Of a DNA stretch of 64,000 nucleotides, positions 18,815 to 28,339 are shown one piece after another. The DNA is from Vallitalea okinawensis. GTDB lineage: Bacteria; Bacillota; Clostridia; Lachnospirales; PQDH01. The position numbers and the translations under genes are program-made. Location of the stretch: NCBI RefSeq assembly GCF_002964605.1, contig NZ_PQDH01000002.1, positions 186,001 to 250,000 of the forward strand. The letters are read 5' to 3'. The notes below the pieces were generated by a model, which worked only from the letters and a program-made list of their open reading frames with translations, searched no databases and was not told the DNA's origin. Every line of letters begins with the position of its first letter. The first letter of the stretch is position 1.

Positions 18815-19801
18815 TTATAATCTTTCAGCAACGTATTCTGTTAAGTCTATGATTCTGTTTGAGTAACCCCACTCATTGTCGTACCAAGATACAACTTTAA
18901 CCATGTTGTCACCCATTACTAATGTAGATAAACCATCAACGATTGATGAACGTGAATCCATTCTATAATCGATAGATACTAATGGCTCTTCTGAGAAACC
19001 TAATACTTTGTCATCAGCAGCAGCTTTTAATGCAGCATTTACATCTTCAACTGTTACATCTTTACCTAATTCTACAGTTAAATCAACAACTGAAACTGTA
19101 GGAGAAGGAATACGCATAGCCATACCAGTTAATTTACCTTTTAAGCTTGGAATTACTTTAGCAACTGCTTCTGCAGCACCAGTAGTTGTAGGAATGATAG
19201 ATTCAGCAGCAGCTCTTGCTCTTCTTAAGTCAGCATGTGGTGTATCTAAAATTCTTTGGTCATTTGTATATGAATGAACTGTAGTCATGATACCTTTTTT
19301 GATTTCGAATTTGTCATTTAATACTTTAGCGAAAGGCGCTAAACAGTTTGTAGTACAAGAAGCATTATCAATGATGTCATCGTTAGCAGCATCGTAATCA
19401 GCTTCGTTAACACCCATAACGATTGATTTTGTTCCTTTACCTGGTGCAGAAATGATAACTTTTTTAGCGCCAGCTTCGATGTGTAAAGCAGCTTTTTCTT
19501 TTTGTCTGAAAAGACCAGTTGATTCAATTACTACTTCAACACCTAATTCACCCCAAGGTAAATCAGCTGGGTTTCTTTCAGCTAAAACTTTGATTTCTTT
19601 ACCATTTACAACTAATGCATCGTTTTTAACTTCAACAGTACCGTTGAATTTTCCGAAACATGAGTCATATTTAAGTAAGTGTGCTAATGTTTTAGAATCA
19701 GTTAAATCGTTGATAGCTACGACATCAAGACCTCTTTCCATAGCTATTTTGAATGCATTACGGCCAATACGACCAAAACCATTAATTGCGATTTTTGCCA
19801 T
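18815..19801 (-). CDS. gap: Glyceraldehyde-3-phosphate dehydrogenase, type I
   Basis: A 328-residue NAD-dependent dehydrogenase of glycolysis. The N-terminal Rossmann fold starts [13 protein letters not shown], the catalytic cysteine is in [13 protein letters not shown], the general-base histidine lies further on near TVHSYTND, and the C-terminal [11 protein letters not shown] is conserved. It has its own promoter and CggR-type operator upstream, which makes it the first gene of the gap-pgk-tpiA-gpmI-eno run. This differs from B. subtilis, where cggR itself heads the operon. The leader carries two small hairpins. Confidence 0.98.
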   Translation of the reverse strand: MAKIAINGFGRIGRNAFKIAMERGLDVVAINDLTDSKTLAHLLKYDSCFGKFNGTVEVKNDALVVNGKEIKVLAERNPADLPWGELGVEVVIESTGLFRQKEKAALHIEAGAKKVIISAPGKGTKSIVMGVNEADYDAANDDIIDNASCTTNCLAPFAKVLNDKFEIKKGIMTTVHSYTNDQRILDTPHADLRRARAAAESIIPTTTGAAEAVAKVIPSLKGKLTGMAMRIPSPTVSVVDLTVELGKDVTVEDVNAALKAAADDKVLGFSEEPLVSIDYRMDSRSSIVDGLSTLVMGDNMVKVVSWYDNEWGYSNRIIDLTEYVAERL

Positions 19802-19826
19802 TGTTAATTCCTCCTATGTTCTACTT

Positions 19827-19880
19827 TTAAGATATACATCTTAAGGATTATAGTTTATTATCCAGCTGTGATTACACAGC
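19827..19880 (-). promoter_or_regulatory. Two hairpins in the gap leader
   Basis: TTAAGAT/ATCTTAA (19827-19844, four-base loop) and GCTGTG/CACAGC (19865-19880, four-base loop) lie in the transcribed leader of gap. Small 5' hairpins of this kind can protect an mRNA end; the role here is inference. Confidence 0.5.
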
Positions 19881-20014
19881 GAACTAACAGTGATAAGAAA
19901 ACATCTCTAGATTAATTTTCCCATCTTAAATAAAATAATTCTAACAATATATACTGAACTTAATATTATTAAATACTTATAAATGTTCAATATATTTTCT
20001 TGATTTTATGTATA

Positions 20015-20097
20015 GGGACATTTTTTGACCCACTATGCAAATTCAGTCCCAATTCATAAGTCATTTATATTTTAAACGAAAACACGTCATTTTTCAA
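20015..20097 (-). promoter_or_regulatory. gap promoter with CggR-type operator
   Basis: On the minus strand TTGAAA (20092-20097) and TAAAAT (20069-20074) are 17 bases apart. Just downstream of the expected start, 20015-20050 reads as two tandem half-sites, TGGGAC-N6-TGC and TGGGTC-N6-TGTC. These resemble the CggR operator of B. subtilis as I recall it (CGGGAC-N6-TGTC repeated), with one base less between them. A repressor there would block elongation, as CggR does. Confidence 0.75.
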
Positions 20098-20129
20098 GCC
20101 TTTTATCATAAAATTAATAACAAAAAAAA

Positions 20130-20168
20130 TGAAATAAATAGAAAAAGATGAGGCATATTGACCTCATC
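20130..20168 (-). terminator. Terminator after cggR
   Basis: 7-bp stem (20147-20153 with 20162-20168) overlapping the cggR stop codon, followed on the minus strand by TTTTTCTATTTATTTC. It separates cggR from gap. Confidence 0.75.
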
Positions 20169-21204
20169 ACGAATTGCATATAGCTATTATTTCTTTTGCA
20201 GCACCTTCATCTATGACTAGGACCCCACCTTTTAAGTACTTTTTCAAAGCCAAAATAGCCTTAGCTTTTGATGTACCTCCTGCTAATGCAATGGTTTTAT
20301 GATCCTTTATCTTATCCAAATTAATTCCAATAGTTCTTGATCGATAAACAATTTGCCCCTGCTCATTGAAATAGTATCCAAAAGCCTCAGCTACAGCTTC
20401 TTTTCTTTTTAAGAAATCGATTAGGGTATCAGAAAGTTTTCTCTGATTAGCTAACTTAATAGCGTCACCTATCCCAAATACAATGGCATTTGGATTATTT
20501 AAATACCTTTTGATAGCATCAATTTCAGGTTCTTTTTGAACACTCTCCAAGGCTTTTCTACTGAGATGATCTGGTACATTCAATAGCTTATAACTCCCAT
20601 TCAATTTCTTTGCCAAAGTTGAAGCTAAGATATTTGCTTGATATTCAACTCTAGTGCCTAATCCACCTCTTGCAGGTATTACCAAAATATCATGATTGCT
20701 ATTCACATCTTCTTTACATTGTTCAACCATATGAGCAACAGTTGTTCCTCCAGTTATAGCAATGATATCATTATCCTTTAATGAATTTAATAAAACAGCT
20801 GCAGCTGCTTTCCCAATATCACCTTTGGCATCATCACTGATATCTGCATTCCCTTCAACAACGATAACCTTTACATCTTCTAGAAGATCTCTAAGCTTTG
20901 TTTCAAGATCTTTCATACCCTTTAAACTGCTGATGATTTCACTTAAGCCATCTAATAATTTTTCACCCTCACGAGTTATAGTCATACCTGATCCTGATAC
21001 TTCTATAAATCCACCATCTTTTAGAAACTCTGTATCAGATCGCAGAATACGCTCAGGCAATTCTAAAGTAGTTGCAAGTTTTCTTCTACCAATAGGTTGA
21101 TAACGTCCAACCCCTTTAAGAATTTCATATCGTCTTTCAAGTTCTATTACGCCATTTGGAACAATCTTTTTCAATAGCCCAAATATATCATGCATGCTAC
21201 TCAC
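20167..21204 (-). CDS. cggR: Central glycolytic genes regulator CggR
   Basis: A repressor of about 345 residues in the SorC/DeoR family. The N-terminal winged helix region has RRYEILKGVGRYQPIGRRKLATTLELPERILR, similar to B. subtilis CggR (PIGRRSLSASLGISERVLR as I recall). The C-terminal effector domain binds a sugar phosphate (ITGGTTVAHMVE, VIPARGGLGTRVEYQANILAS, GIGDA, ALAGGTSKAKAI). In the known case fructose-1,6-bisphosphate relieves repression of gapA. The start is uncertain: GTG 21204, six bases after GGGAG, is preferred over ATG 21195. A TATAAT lies at 21234-21239. It is followed by its own terminator. Confidence 0.93.
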   Translation of the reverse strand: MSSMHDIFGLLKKIVPNGVIELERRYEILKGVGRYQPIGRRKLATTLELPERILRSDTEFLKDGGFIEVSGSGMTITREGEKLLDGLSEIISSLKGMKDLETKLRDLLEDVKVIVVEGNADISDDAKGDIGKAAAAVLLNSLKDNDIIAITGGTTVAHMVEQCKEDVNSNHDILVIPARGGLGTRVEYQANILASTLAKKLNGSYKLLNVPDHLSRKALESVQKEPEIDAIKRYLNNPNAIVFGIGDAIKLANQRKLSDTLIDFLKRKEAVAEAFGYYFNEQGQIVYRSRTIGINLDKIKDHKTIALAGGTSKAKAILALKKYLKGGVLVIDEGAAKEIIAICNS

Positions 21205-21300
21205 CCACTTCTCCCAATTCCACACAACTCTCTATTATACATACCCTCTACACCTCAAATGATGAACGCCGAGAGGCAGTAAATATCCAAAACCATCAAA

Positions 21301-21331
21301 AAAGCATAAACCAATTTTTGGTTTATGCTTT
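21301..21331 (-). terminator. Terminator after degV
   Basis: A 13-bp hairpin (arms 21301-21313 and 21319-21331, five-base loop) with TTTTTT on the minus strand, 53 bases past the degV stop. The rest of 21240-21383 shows nothing I recognise. Confidence 0.88.
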
Positions 21332-21383
21332 ATATTATCATAATATTAGCACTCTGATAATGTATTGTCAATATCATCGACCT

Positions 21384-22229
21384 TTATTTTTTTATATAAA
21401 AAACACTAATTGTGCCAGGACCAGCATGAGTACCAATGGTTGCACCAATTTCAGAAAAAATAATCTCGCCATCAAAATTAAAGTTTTCTCGAATCCTAGT
21501 TTCTAATTTCTTAGCAACCTTTTCATTACATGCGTGGGCTATAGCCATAAATTCTGTAGCTTCAAGGTCTATGTTTTCTTTCATGTGATTCATGAAGAAT
21601 TCCATAACTTTATTTCGCCCTCTAACCTTGCCTATTGTTTGAGTAATCCCTTTATCTACTGTTAATATGGGTTTAATATTCAATATCTCACCTATTACAG
21701 CGCTTGAAGCCTTTATTCTGCCACCTTTCTTGAGATACACAAGGGTATCAACAGAGAAAAGATGTTCAATACTACCTCTCACGTTCTCTCCGTACCCAAT
21801 AGCTTCACCGATAGATTTTCCTGCTTCTAGTTGCTCAGCAATGAGGATGGCTAACATACCTGTTCCCATACATAACCCTTCAGAATCCACTAAATGAATA
21901 CGATCACTTTCTAACTCACTTTTGGCTATTGTCGCTGATTGAAATGTACCGCTAGCTTGTGATCCGATAGTAATACATATAACATCGTGATCACGATCCA
22001 ACTCTTTTTTGAAAGCATTAATAAATGCATCAGGTGTCACTTGACTAGTCTTAGGTAACTCCTTGGCTACTTTTAATTTATCATAAAATTCAGTAGGTGT
22101 AATATCCACTTTGTCAGCATAAACTTCATCTTCAAAATTTATACCAAGTGGTAACATGACCATGTTGTATTTTTCGAGTACTTCTTTTGGCAAATCACAT
22201 GAACTATCAACTATGATTGTATATGCCAT
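21384..22229 (-). CDS. DegV family fatty-acid-binding protein
   Basis: A 281-residue protein of the DegV family. It opens with the conserved IIVDSSCDLP, contains TSQVTPDAFINAF (the TSQPS-type ligand loop) and VDSEGLCMGTGMLA, and ends with a GATIGTHAGPGTISVFY signature. Members bind a fatty acid; in Firmicutes the FakB proteins deliver it to the kinase FakA. Which acid this one prefers is not visible. It starts at ATG 22229 behind GAGGGG and is transcribed alone. Confidence 0.9.
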   Translation of the reverse strand: MAYTIIVDSSCDLPKEVLEKYNMVMLPLGINFEDEVYADKVDITPTEFYDKLKVAKELPKTSQVTPDAFINAFKKELDRDHDVICITIGSQASGTFQSATIAKSELESDRIHLVDSEGLCMGTGMLAILIAEQLEAGKSIGEAIGYGENVRGSIEHLFSVDTLVYLKKGGRIKASSAVIGEILNIKPILTVDKGITQTIGKVRGRNKVMEFFMNHMKENIDLEATEFMAIAHACNEKVAKKLETRIRENFNFDGEIIFSEIGATIGTHAGPGTISVFYIKK

Positions 22230-22354
22230 GAAAATCCCCTCTTTCGAATACTATTTAAAACTTTCATTAGTCAAAATTTCAACATTTCTGTTGTCAAAAT
22301 TGTGATTCTATTGTAGCACTAATCCAGAAATTAGTAAAGGGTTCTTGAAATTAA

Positions 22355-22382
22355 AAAATGCCTCCACTATGGTAGGCATTTT
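22355..22382 (-). terminator. Terminator after the Na/Pi cotransporter gene
   Basis: Stem AAATGCCT/AGGCATTT (22356-22363 with 22374-22381) with extra inner pairs, followed by TTTTTTAA on the minus strand. Confidence 0.85.
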
Positions 22383-22397
22383 AGTCACTAATACTTG

Positions 22398-24056
22398 TTA
22401 TTGTAGGTCTTCGTACTCTTCTTCTACACCTTCTACGATATTTAAAGAATGGTCAGAAACTCTTTCTAAGTTACTGATGATATCTAAGAAAATGACACCA
22501 GATGTTGAGTCACAAATATTTTGTGATAGACGATAAATATGTTTTTGTCTTAATTCCATTTCCATATCGTCAATAATTTCTTCGTTTTGCTTAACTTTAC
22601 GAACAAGCTTTCCATCGTATTCACGACGAGCTTCAATAGATGCATTAAGTGATTCTTTAGTAATGTCAAACATGCGATCCAATTCATCAAATGCTGCATC
22701 AGAGAATTTTAAATCAGATTTGTGATACTCACGAACTAATTCTGCTAAGTTTTCAGCATGATCACCGATTCTTTCGATATCATTGATCACGTGGAATAAT
22801 CCTGTCACCGACTTAACTTGATGTGAATTAAGTTCAGAGTTATTAATCTTAACTAGGTAGTTTGTAATCACTCTTTCCAGAGCATTAATGGTTTTTTCAG
22901 TTTCAAAAATCTCTTGCAATGCATCATCATCACGATTTCTTAACGTACTGTAACATGCATCGAGATTTTTATAAGCTAATTCACCCATTCTTACAATCTC
23001 TTTTACTGCATTCGCTAAAGCTAAACCTGGTGTTTCAAGAATACGCTTATCGAGATGACGAAGCACAATCGCTTCTTCGTCTTCTTCAACTTTTTGTTCT
23101 TCTTTAACAAAGAGACCTGATAACTTCACAATCAAAGTCGCAAACGGGAATAAAAGAACTGTTACCGTTACATTAAAGATTGTGTGGAAGATACTGATTC
23201 CTGTCATTGTTACTTCTCCGCTTCCAAATGTTGGATTTAACCTAAAGAAGATGACCATAACAATTGCAAAGAATACAGACCCAACGACATTAAAGAGTAA
23301 ATGCATATATGCCGCTCTTTTAGCTGTCTTATTCGCACCGACGGAAGAAATCATAGCAGTAACAGTTGTACCAATATTTTGCCCTAAAATAATGTACACA
23401 GCTGCATTCCAAGGTACTAAGCCCATGACAGCGATGGTTTGTAAGATACCAACAGAAGCTGAACTACTTTGAATAATTGCAGTTACAGCCGCACCAGCAA
23501 GTATACCAAGAATTGGATTTCGCCCTAATGTTATAAACAAATCTTGGAATACTGGTGAATCAGAAAATGGGTTAACAGCATCCTTCATTAAATCAAGCCC
23601 TAGAAAAAGGATACCGAACCCTGCGATGATTTCACCAACTTGCTTTGTGTTCTTCTTCTTGGAGAAGACCATCATGAATACACCGACACCAATAGCTAAT
23701 GGTGCAAGCGTTGATGGTTTTAAGAACTTCAGCCACTCAGCACTGGATACAATCCAAGATGTTATGGTTGTACCAATGTTCGCACCCATTATGACTCCCA
23801 TAGCTTGCATAAGATTCATAATACCTGCATTAACAAAACCAACAATCATAACTGTTGTAGCAGAACTACTCTGCACAATGGCTGTTACTAAGGCACCAGT
23901 TGCTACGCCTAGTAATCTGTTATTAGTTAATGCACCTAGGATACTCTTCATTCGGTTACCGGCTGCTTTTTGCAAACCGTCGGCCATTCTGTCCATACCA
24001 TAAATAAAAAGCCCTAAACCACCAAAAAATAAAAAGATTAATGTAAGGTTTTCCAT
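22398..24056 (-). CDS. Na/Pi-cotransporter family protein with PhoU-like C-terminal domain
   Basis: A 552-residue membrane protein. The first 310 residues contain the two inverted Na/Pi repeats, each with a QSSS motif (QSSSATTVMIVGFVNAG and QSSSASVGILQTIAV) and glycine-rich GxNIGTT segments. From about residue 340 a cytosolic PhoU-type helical domain follows. The family takes up phosphate coupled to sodium, and in some bacteria influences phosphate or c-di-AMP-linked signalling through the PhoU domain. It starts at ATG 24056. It diverges from hisK across a 536-base region that probably holds both promoters. Confidence 0.9.
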   Translation of the reverse strand: MENLTLIFLFFGGLGLFIYGMDRMADGLQKAAGNRMKSILGALTNNRLLGVATGALVTAIVQSSSATTVMIVGFVNAGIMNLMQAMGVIMGANIGTTITSWIVSSAEWLKFLKPSTLAPLAIGVGVFMMVFSKKKNTKQVGEIIAGFGILFLGLDLMKDAVNPFSDSPVFQDLFITLGRNPILGILAGAAVTAIIQSSSASVGILQTIAVMGLVPWNAAVYIILGQNIGTTVTAMISSVGANKTAKRAAYMHLLFNVVGSVFFAIVMVIFFRLNPTFGSGEVTMTGISIFHTIFNVTVTVLLFPFATLIVKLSGLFVKEEQKVEEDEEAIVLRHLDKRILETPGLALANAVKEIVRMGELAYKNLDACYSTLRNRDDDALQEIFETEKTINALERVITNYLVKINNSELNSHQVKSVTGLFHVINDIERIGDHAENLAELVREYHKSDLKFSDAAFDELDRMFDITKESLNASIEARREYDGKLVRKVKQNEEIIDDMEMELRQKHIYRLSQNICDSTSGVIFLDIISNLERVSDHSLNIVEGVEEEYEDLQ

Positions 24057-24592
24057 AAATTATATGCCCCCTCAGCACTTTTTTCGTGCCATAACGCACA
24101 ATTTTCATTTTAACACGTAACTATTTTTTTGTGCAAGGTGTTTTCTGTCGAAAAAGAAAAAAAGTTTTTTACACATACATTTATTATATCTTATTTACTT
24201 TTTTTGTATACTTTTTAGTTAAAATTTCTAAATTAAATGACAAACAGTGTATTTGAACAAATATACCCCCTTAAATTTTTCACTTCATATGCATTATTGA
24301 ATATTTTTTATCGAGTCACTGCTTTATCAATAATATTTACTAATAGTTAATCTTATATCAGCACTTTGATTAACCATATTAAATAGCCATAACATCCTGT
24401 ACTAAATCCTAATTTTACTTATTTTTACACATATACAGGTGTGTTCTCATTTAAAGAAACTTGTGTACACAAAAAAAAGATAAATTGGACTTTGACACAA
24501 TAACAACTTCTATTATAATAATAACTAGAGGCTTAAAAAAATCATATGTTTTATAATAGATTACGACTTGTATACAAAGGAGGTTTTTCACA
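24057..24592. other. Divergent intergenic region with hisK promoter and a 12-bp palindrome
   Basis: AT-rich stretch between the two divergent genes. On the + strand TTGACA (24492-24497) and TATAAT (24514-24519), 16 bases apart, make a plausible hisK promoter. A perfect palindrome TTGTGTACACAA lies at 24461-24472, 19 bases upstream of the -35. I see no gene or riboswitch; a short inverted repeat (24346-24352 with 24368-24374) is the only other structure. Confidence 0.6.
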
Positions 24593-25396
24593 ATGGCATA
24601 TAAAGCTGATTATCATGTGCACACCCGTTTTTCCCTAGACAGTCACACACCTATGAAGAGGATGATTGAAAAAGGAATTAATCTAGATTTAAATGAAGTT
24701 TGCTTCACTGAACATATGGAATTTGATTATCCTGGCAAATATATTTTTGAAGTGGATTATGATCACTACGTTCCTAAAGTTAATCAGTATAAAGATAAGT
24801 ATAAGAATAAAATTCAAATAAAGTGCGGTGTTGAAGTAGGTCTACAGCCAGATGTACTCGACAAGGTTCAATCCTTTATTGAAGCATATCCATTTGATTA
24901 TGTAATAGGTTCTGTTCACGTTATAAAGAAATTGGATCCCTACACAGGAGAATACTTTACGAATAAGACTCAAAAACAAGCATACGAAGGCTATTTTACT
25001 GAAATACTAAATGTCATCAAATCATGTGAACATTTTAATTGCTTAGGTCATCTCGATTACGTTATTCGATATCATCCTAGTGACAAGAAACATTATGAAT
25101 ATAATGACTACCGTGAACTTTTAGATGAAATATTAAAGACTTTGATTGTCAATAATAAAGGTATCGAAGTCAACAGTTCTGGGTTTAGAAAAGGTTTAGC
25201 TCAACCTCATCCTCAAAACAATGTTATAAAAAGATACAAGGAGTTAGGAGGACAAATCATCACGACAGGTTCTGATGCTCATAGAACCTCGGAACTTTGT
25301 TCTGACTTCTCCACTGTTTATGATTATTTAAAGAGTATTGGCTTTAATTATGTTACTACTTTTACTCAAGGAAAACCTGACTTCAAAAAGATATAA
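24593..25396 (+). CDS. hisK: Histidinol-phosphatase, PHP family (HisK type)
   Basis: A 267-residue PHP-fold phosphatase that dephosphorylates L-histidinol phosphate in histidine biosynthesis. Metal-binding motifs are present in order: DYHVHTRFSLDS (HxH), CFTEHMEFD, GVEVGLQPD, IGSVHVI, LGHLDYV and GSDAHR. Length and motif set fit HisK of Bacillus and Clostridia. It starts at ATG 24593 after AAAGGAGG. No other his genes are nearby, which is common for this enzyme in Firmicutes. Other PHP phosphatases of similar length exist, so the substrate is a family-based inference. Confidence 0.85.
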   Translation: MAYKADYHVHTRFSLDSHTPMKRMIEKGINLDLNEVCFTEHMEFDYPGKYIFEVDYDHYVPKVNQYKDKYKNKIQIKCGVEVGLQPDVLDKVQSFIEAYPFDYVIGSVHVIKKLDPYTGEYFTNKTQKQAYEGYFTEILNVIKSCEHFNCLGHLDYVIRYHPSDKKHYEYNDYRELLDEILKTLIVNNKGIEVNSSGFRKGLAQPHPQNNVIKRYKELGGQIITTGSDAHRTSELCSDFSTVYDYLKSIGFNYVTTFTQGKPDFKKI

Positions 25397-25461
25397 GTAT
25401 CTCCTATGGCAGGAGAACTCTCTGTTCATTCCTTGTAACTTATATAGAATAGGTGATAGCA

Positions 25462-25992
25462 TTGCATAAAGATAAATTTGATGCTTTTTTTAAAAACCGA
25501 AAGAATCTTATTTTCCTTTATAACAAAGGTGACTTAAGCAAAGAAGAATTCATTGAAGAGAACTTCACGTATATCATGAACATGAACGTTAAACCCTTTC
25601 GTAAAATCGATCATATAAAAAAAGGTGTCTTTAATTATCAATACTATAACTCTATGGCAAAATACTACCGTATGATGGCATATGATTATTCCCCACATTC
25701 GTCAAAAAGAGTCCAATACTTGGATTATACGAATGACTATTATAGTAAAAAAGATTATACAACTTTGAAAATACTTGAGTTACTTGATTATGAAAATCTT
25801 GATGCATATTATGTCAAGGTTAAATCAACTAATTTTAAGAATAAGCTTATAGAAATCGTACTTCATGATTATCCTGACGTTATTCTTCATACTAAGAGTT
25901 CTATGATTAAGAAAAGATTAGTCGATAATTATGCTTTTAGTGAGACTAAGCAGCACTCTGTTATTGAGGATTATATTAATGAGAAGTATTAG
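25462..25992 (+). CDS. Conserved hypothetical protein (possible DUF6648 type)
   Basis: A soluble, charged protein of about 176 residues, rich in Tyr, Lys and Asp, without signal peptide or membrane segment. It has no catalytic motif I recognise. I suspect it belongs to DUF6648, a family known only from Clostridia, but I cannot verify this. The TTG at 25462 is the likely start, five bases after AGGTGA (25451-25456); an in-frame GTG at 25453 overlaps that site. It follows hisK at 65 bases in the same direction and may be co-transcribed with it. Confidence 0.65.
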   Translation: MHKDKFDAFFKNRKNLIFLYNKGDLSKEEFIEENFTYIMNMNVKPFRKIDHIKKGVFNYQYYNSMAKYYRMMAYDYSPHSSKRVQYLDYTNDYYSKKDYTTLKILELLDYENLDAYYVKVKSTNFKNKLIEIVLHDYPDVILHTKSSMIKKRLVDNYAFSETKQHSVIEDYINEKY

Positions 25993-26077
25993 CTTTCTGT
26001 ATACTCTAACGTCGTTAATAAGTTTAGATAGCTCCTTAGCTCTTGAATAGAAATAATAGTCCACTTTTAGGTTATAG

Positions 26078-26123
26078 TCCCTCTAATCATGCAATATAAT
26101 GAAGTAAAGCATGATTAGAGGGG
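26078..26123 (+). promoter_or_regulatory. Palindrome around the patatin-gene -10 box
   Basis: A perfect 14-bp inverted repeat (26079-26092 with 26109-26122) has a 16-base centre that contains TATAAT (26095-26100). The 3' arm carries the GAGGGG ribosome site of the next gene (26118-26123). It could be an operator, or a hairpin in a longer transcript that masks the ribosome site. Confidence 0.6.
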
Positions 26124-26131
26124 TTGTCCCA

Positions 26132-27130
26132 ATGTTAACTAATAATAGGGTTGTTAAAATCTTATCTGTCGATGGCGGTGGTATTCGCGGTATCATCCCT
26201 ATTGTCATACTACAATCTTTACGCGAGATACTCAAGGAAAAGAACACAAATAAACCACTTTATCAACTTTTTGATTTAATGAGCGGTTCATCAACTGGTG
26301 GTCTCATTAGTCTTGCATTAGCATCACCTAATCCCATGACAAATGAACCAATGAGTTTAAAAGAACTTTTAAATTTCTATGTAAATAAATCTTCCTACAT
26401 ATTTGAAGGTTGTCAACCTAAAATATACAAAGTCATATCAAGTTTGTTTAAAGCCCCCATAGATCCTACAAGGTATGAAGAACAACTCTTCAAAATCTTC
26501 GGTAATGAAACTCTTAAAGATCTACTTACAGATGTTTATATTACAAGCTTGGATATTGCTAATTTCCAAACTGTTAACTTTAATCGAATAGCTTCCCACC
26601 AGCTTAGTCATGAAAACTTCTACTTAAGAGATGTAGCAAGAGCGACTTCTGCTGAACCAACCCTCTTTCCACCAGCGCAAGTTCGATGCATCAACAAACC
26701 TCTTGAATATTGTCTTATCGATGGTGGGTTTTATGCTCTTAATCCCAGCTTAAATGCCTATTTATACGCCAAAGCTAAATACCCCACAGCTTCCAAATTT
26801 GTTATCTTATCATTAGGTACTGGGTATTCTCAAATGGATATCGATTGCAAAGAGGCTGAACACTGGGGGTTAATTGATTGGATATCACCTTGGAACAAGA
26901 TACCTGCCATCCAAGCATTTCTACGAGGTCAAATGAGTAATACATCAGATTTGTTAAAATATCCGGACGATGTAAAACTAATCCGTATACAGCCTACATT
27001 GACTGACGAGGAAGATAGTGTAGCAGATACTAGCGAAGCTAATATAGAAAATTTAGAAAAAATAGGCATCAAGTACGCTGCAAAACATGAGAATCAGCTG
27101 AACCAGATAGCCAATTATCTTATTCGTTAA
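26132..27130 (+). CDS. Patatin-like phospholipase
   Basis: A 332-residue acyl hydrolase with a patatin domain covering most of its length. The oxyanion loop is DGGGIRG near residue 15, the nucleophile elbow GSSTGG near 55, and the catalytic aspartate in LIDGGFYALNPS near 200. There is no signal peptide or transmembrane helix, so it is probably cytosolic. Patatin proteins hydrolyse phospholipids or other acyl esters; some serve in anti-phage systems (CapV), but no CD-NTase or partner gene is nearby. The start is ATG 26132, eight bases after GAGGGG. Its promoter region is strongly palindromic. Confidence 0.9.
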   Translation: MLTNNRVVKILSVDGGGIRGIIPIVILQSLREILKEKNTNKPLYQLFDLMSGSSTGGLISLALASPNPMTNEPMSLKELLNFYVNKSSYIFEGCQPKIYKVISSLFKAPIDPTRYEEQLFKIFGNETLKDLLTDVYITSLDIANFQTVNFNRIASHQLSHENFYLRDVARATSAEPTLFPPAQVRCINKPLEYCLIDGGFYALNPSLNAYLYAKAKYPTASKFVILSLGTGYSQMDIDCKEAEHWGLIDWISPWNKIPAIQAFLRGQMSNTSDLLKYPDDVKLIRIQPTLTDEEDSVADTSEANIENLEKIGIKYAAKHENQLNQIANYLIR

Positions 27131-27193
27131 CCCTCTAGGTCCGATGCCAGACTTCTTTTCAAAGCAAAATAACAATTACCCTATAATATTATT

Positions 27194-27245
27194 AAAGCAC
27201 ATAATCAATGTATCATTTCCAACATTGATTATGTGCTTTTGTTTT
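27194..27245. terminator. Terminator between patatin gene and mnmA
   Basis: Perfect 17-bp stem (27194-27210 with 27223-27239), 12-base loop, followed by TTTTGTTTT on the + strand. The genes converge here; on the minus strand the tail is A/T-mixed and weaker. Confidence 0.85.
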
Positions 27246-27248
27246 GAA

Positions 27249-28331
27249 TTAGATTTTCTTAATAATTGTTCCTCCACCTAATACATAATCACCATCATAA
27301 AAAACGACAGCTTGTCCAGGTGTAATAGCCCTTTGTGCTTCATCAAAGACACACTCTAATGTATCTTGATCAATCATACGAATTACACAATCCGCTTCTT
27401 TATGACTATAACGAATTTTTGCTTTCGTCTTTAATTCTCCATCAAACTTCTCTATGGTCATGAAATTAAGTCGATTAGCAAGTAAACGGTGCCCAAAAAC
27501 ATCTTCATTATCACCGATGACCACTTCATTGGTTTCAGGACGAATTTCAACAACAAAACCGGGTTTTCCAAGAGATAAACCTAATCCCTTACGTTGACCA
27601 ATTGTATAATGAATAATTCCCTTATGTTGTCCTAAAACATTACCAGCCTGATCAACAAAATTACCTTCTGGAACAACATAGCCTGTCTCTTCTTTGATAA
27701 ACGAAGCATAATCATCATCAGGCACGAAGCAAATCTCTTGACTATCAGGCTTATTAGCTACCTGCAAATCAATCTTCTCAGCAATAACTCTTATTTCATC
27801 TTTTGTATACTCACCAACTGGCATTAATGTTTTCTTTAACTGCTCTTGACTTAAATTATAGAGTGCGTATGTTTGATCTTTTCTTGCAGTTGCCGACTTT
27901 TGAATCGTATACCGACCATTATCTAATTGCAATACTCTAGCGTAATGACCTGTGGCAATATAATCTGCTCCAATAGCTAATGAACGATGCAACATACTTT
28001 CCCATTTCACATATCGATTACAAGCAATACATGGATTAGGCGTTCTCCCTTTAATGTACTCATCAACAAAATAGTCGATAACATTATCTTGGAATTCACT
28101 CTTGAAGTTCATAACATAATAAGGTATGTCTAATTGATTAGCGACTCTTCTTGCATCTTCAACAGCACTTAGACCACAACAACCACCTTGATCTTCAATT
28201 GAACAAGTATCTTCATCTTGCCAAATCTGCATGGTAACACCAATCACTTCATAACCTTGTTCTTTTAGGAGGTAAGCCGCAACAGAGCTATCTACTCCAC
28301 CCGACATACCAACAACAACTTTTTTAGACAT
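27249..28331 (-). CDS. mnmA: tRNA-specific 2-thiouridylase MnmA
   Basis: A 360-residue ATP-dependent enzyme that thiolates U34 of tRNA-Lys, -Glu and -Gln. The PP-loop SGGVDSS is at the N-terminus. The catalytic cysteines are in [12 protein letters not shown] and in [15 protein letters not shown] and TYALY are also conserved, and the C-terminal barrel ends with [18 protein letters not shown]. It is the last gene of the iscR-iscS-iscU-mnmA run, starting eight bases after iscU, which links sulfur transfer from IscS to tRNA modification. Confidence 0.97.
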   Translation of the reverse strand: MSKKVVVGMSGGVDSSVAAYLLKEQGYEVIGVTMQIWQDEDTCSIEDQGGCCGLSAVEDARRVANQLDIPYYVMNFKSEFQDNVIDYFVDEYIKGRTPNPCIACNRYVKWESMLHRSLAIGADYIATGHYARVLQLDNGRYTIQKSATARKDQTYALYNLSQEQLKKTLMPVGEYTKDEIRVIAEKIDLQVANKPDSQEICFVPDDDYASFIKEETGYVVPEGNFVDQAGNVLGQHKGIIHYTIGQRKGLGLSLGKPGFVVEIRPETNEVVIGDNEDVFGHRLLANRLNFMTIEKFDGELKTKAKIRYSHKEADCVIRMIDQDTLECVFDEAQRAITPGQAVVFYDGDYVLGGGTIIKKI

Positions 28332-28339
28332 GAAACTAC

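Noticed and set aside
26132-27130. Patatin as effector of a CBASS anti-phage system
   Set aside because: No CD-NTase, Cap2/Cap3 or other defence gene flanks it; neighbours are hisK, an unknown gene and mnmA.
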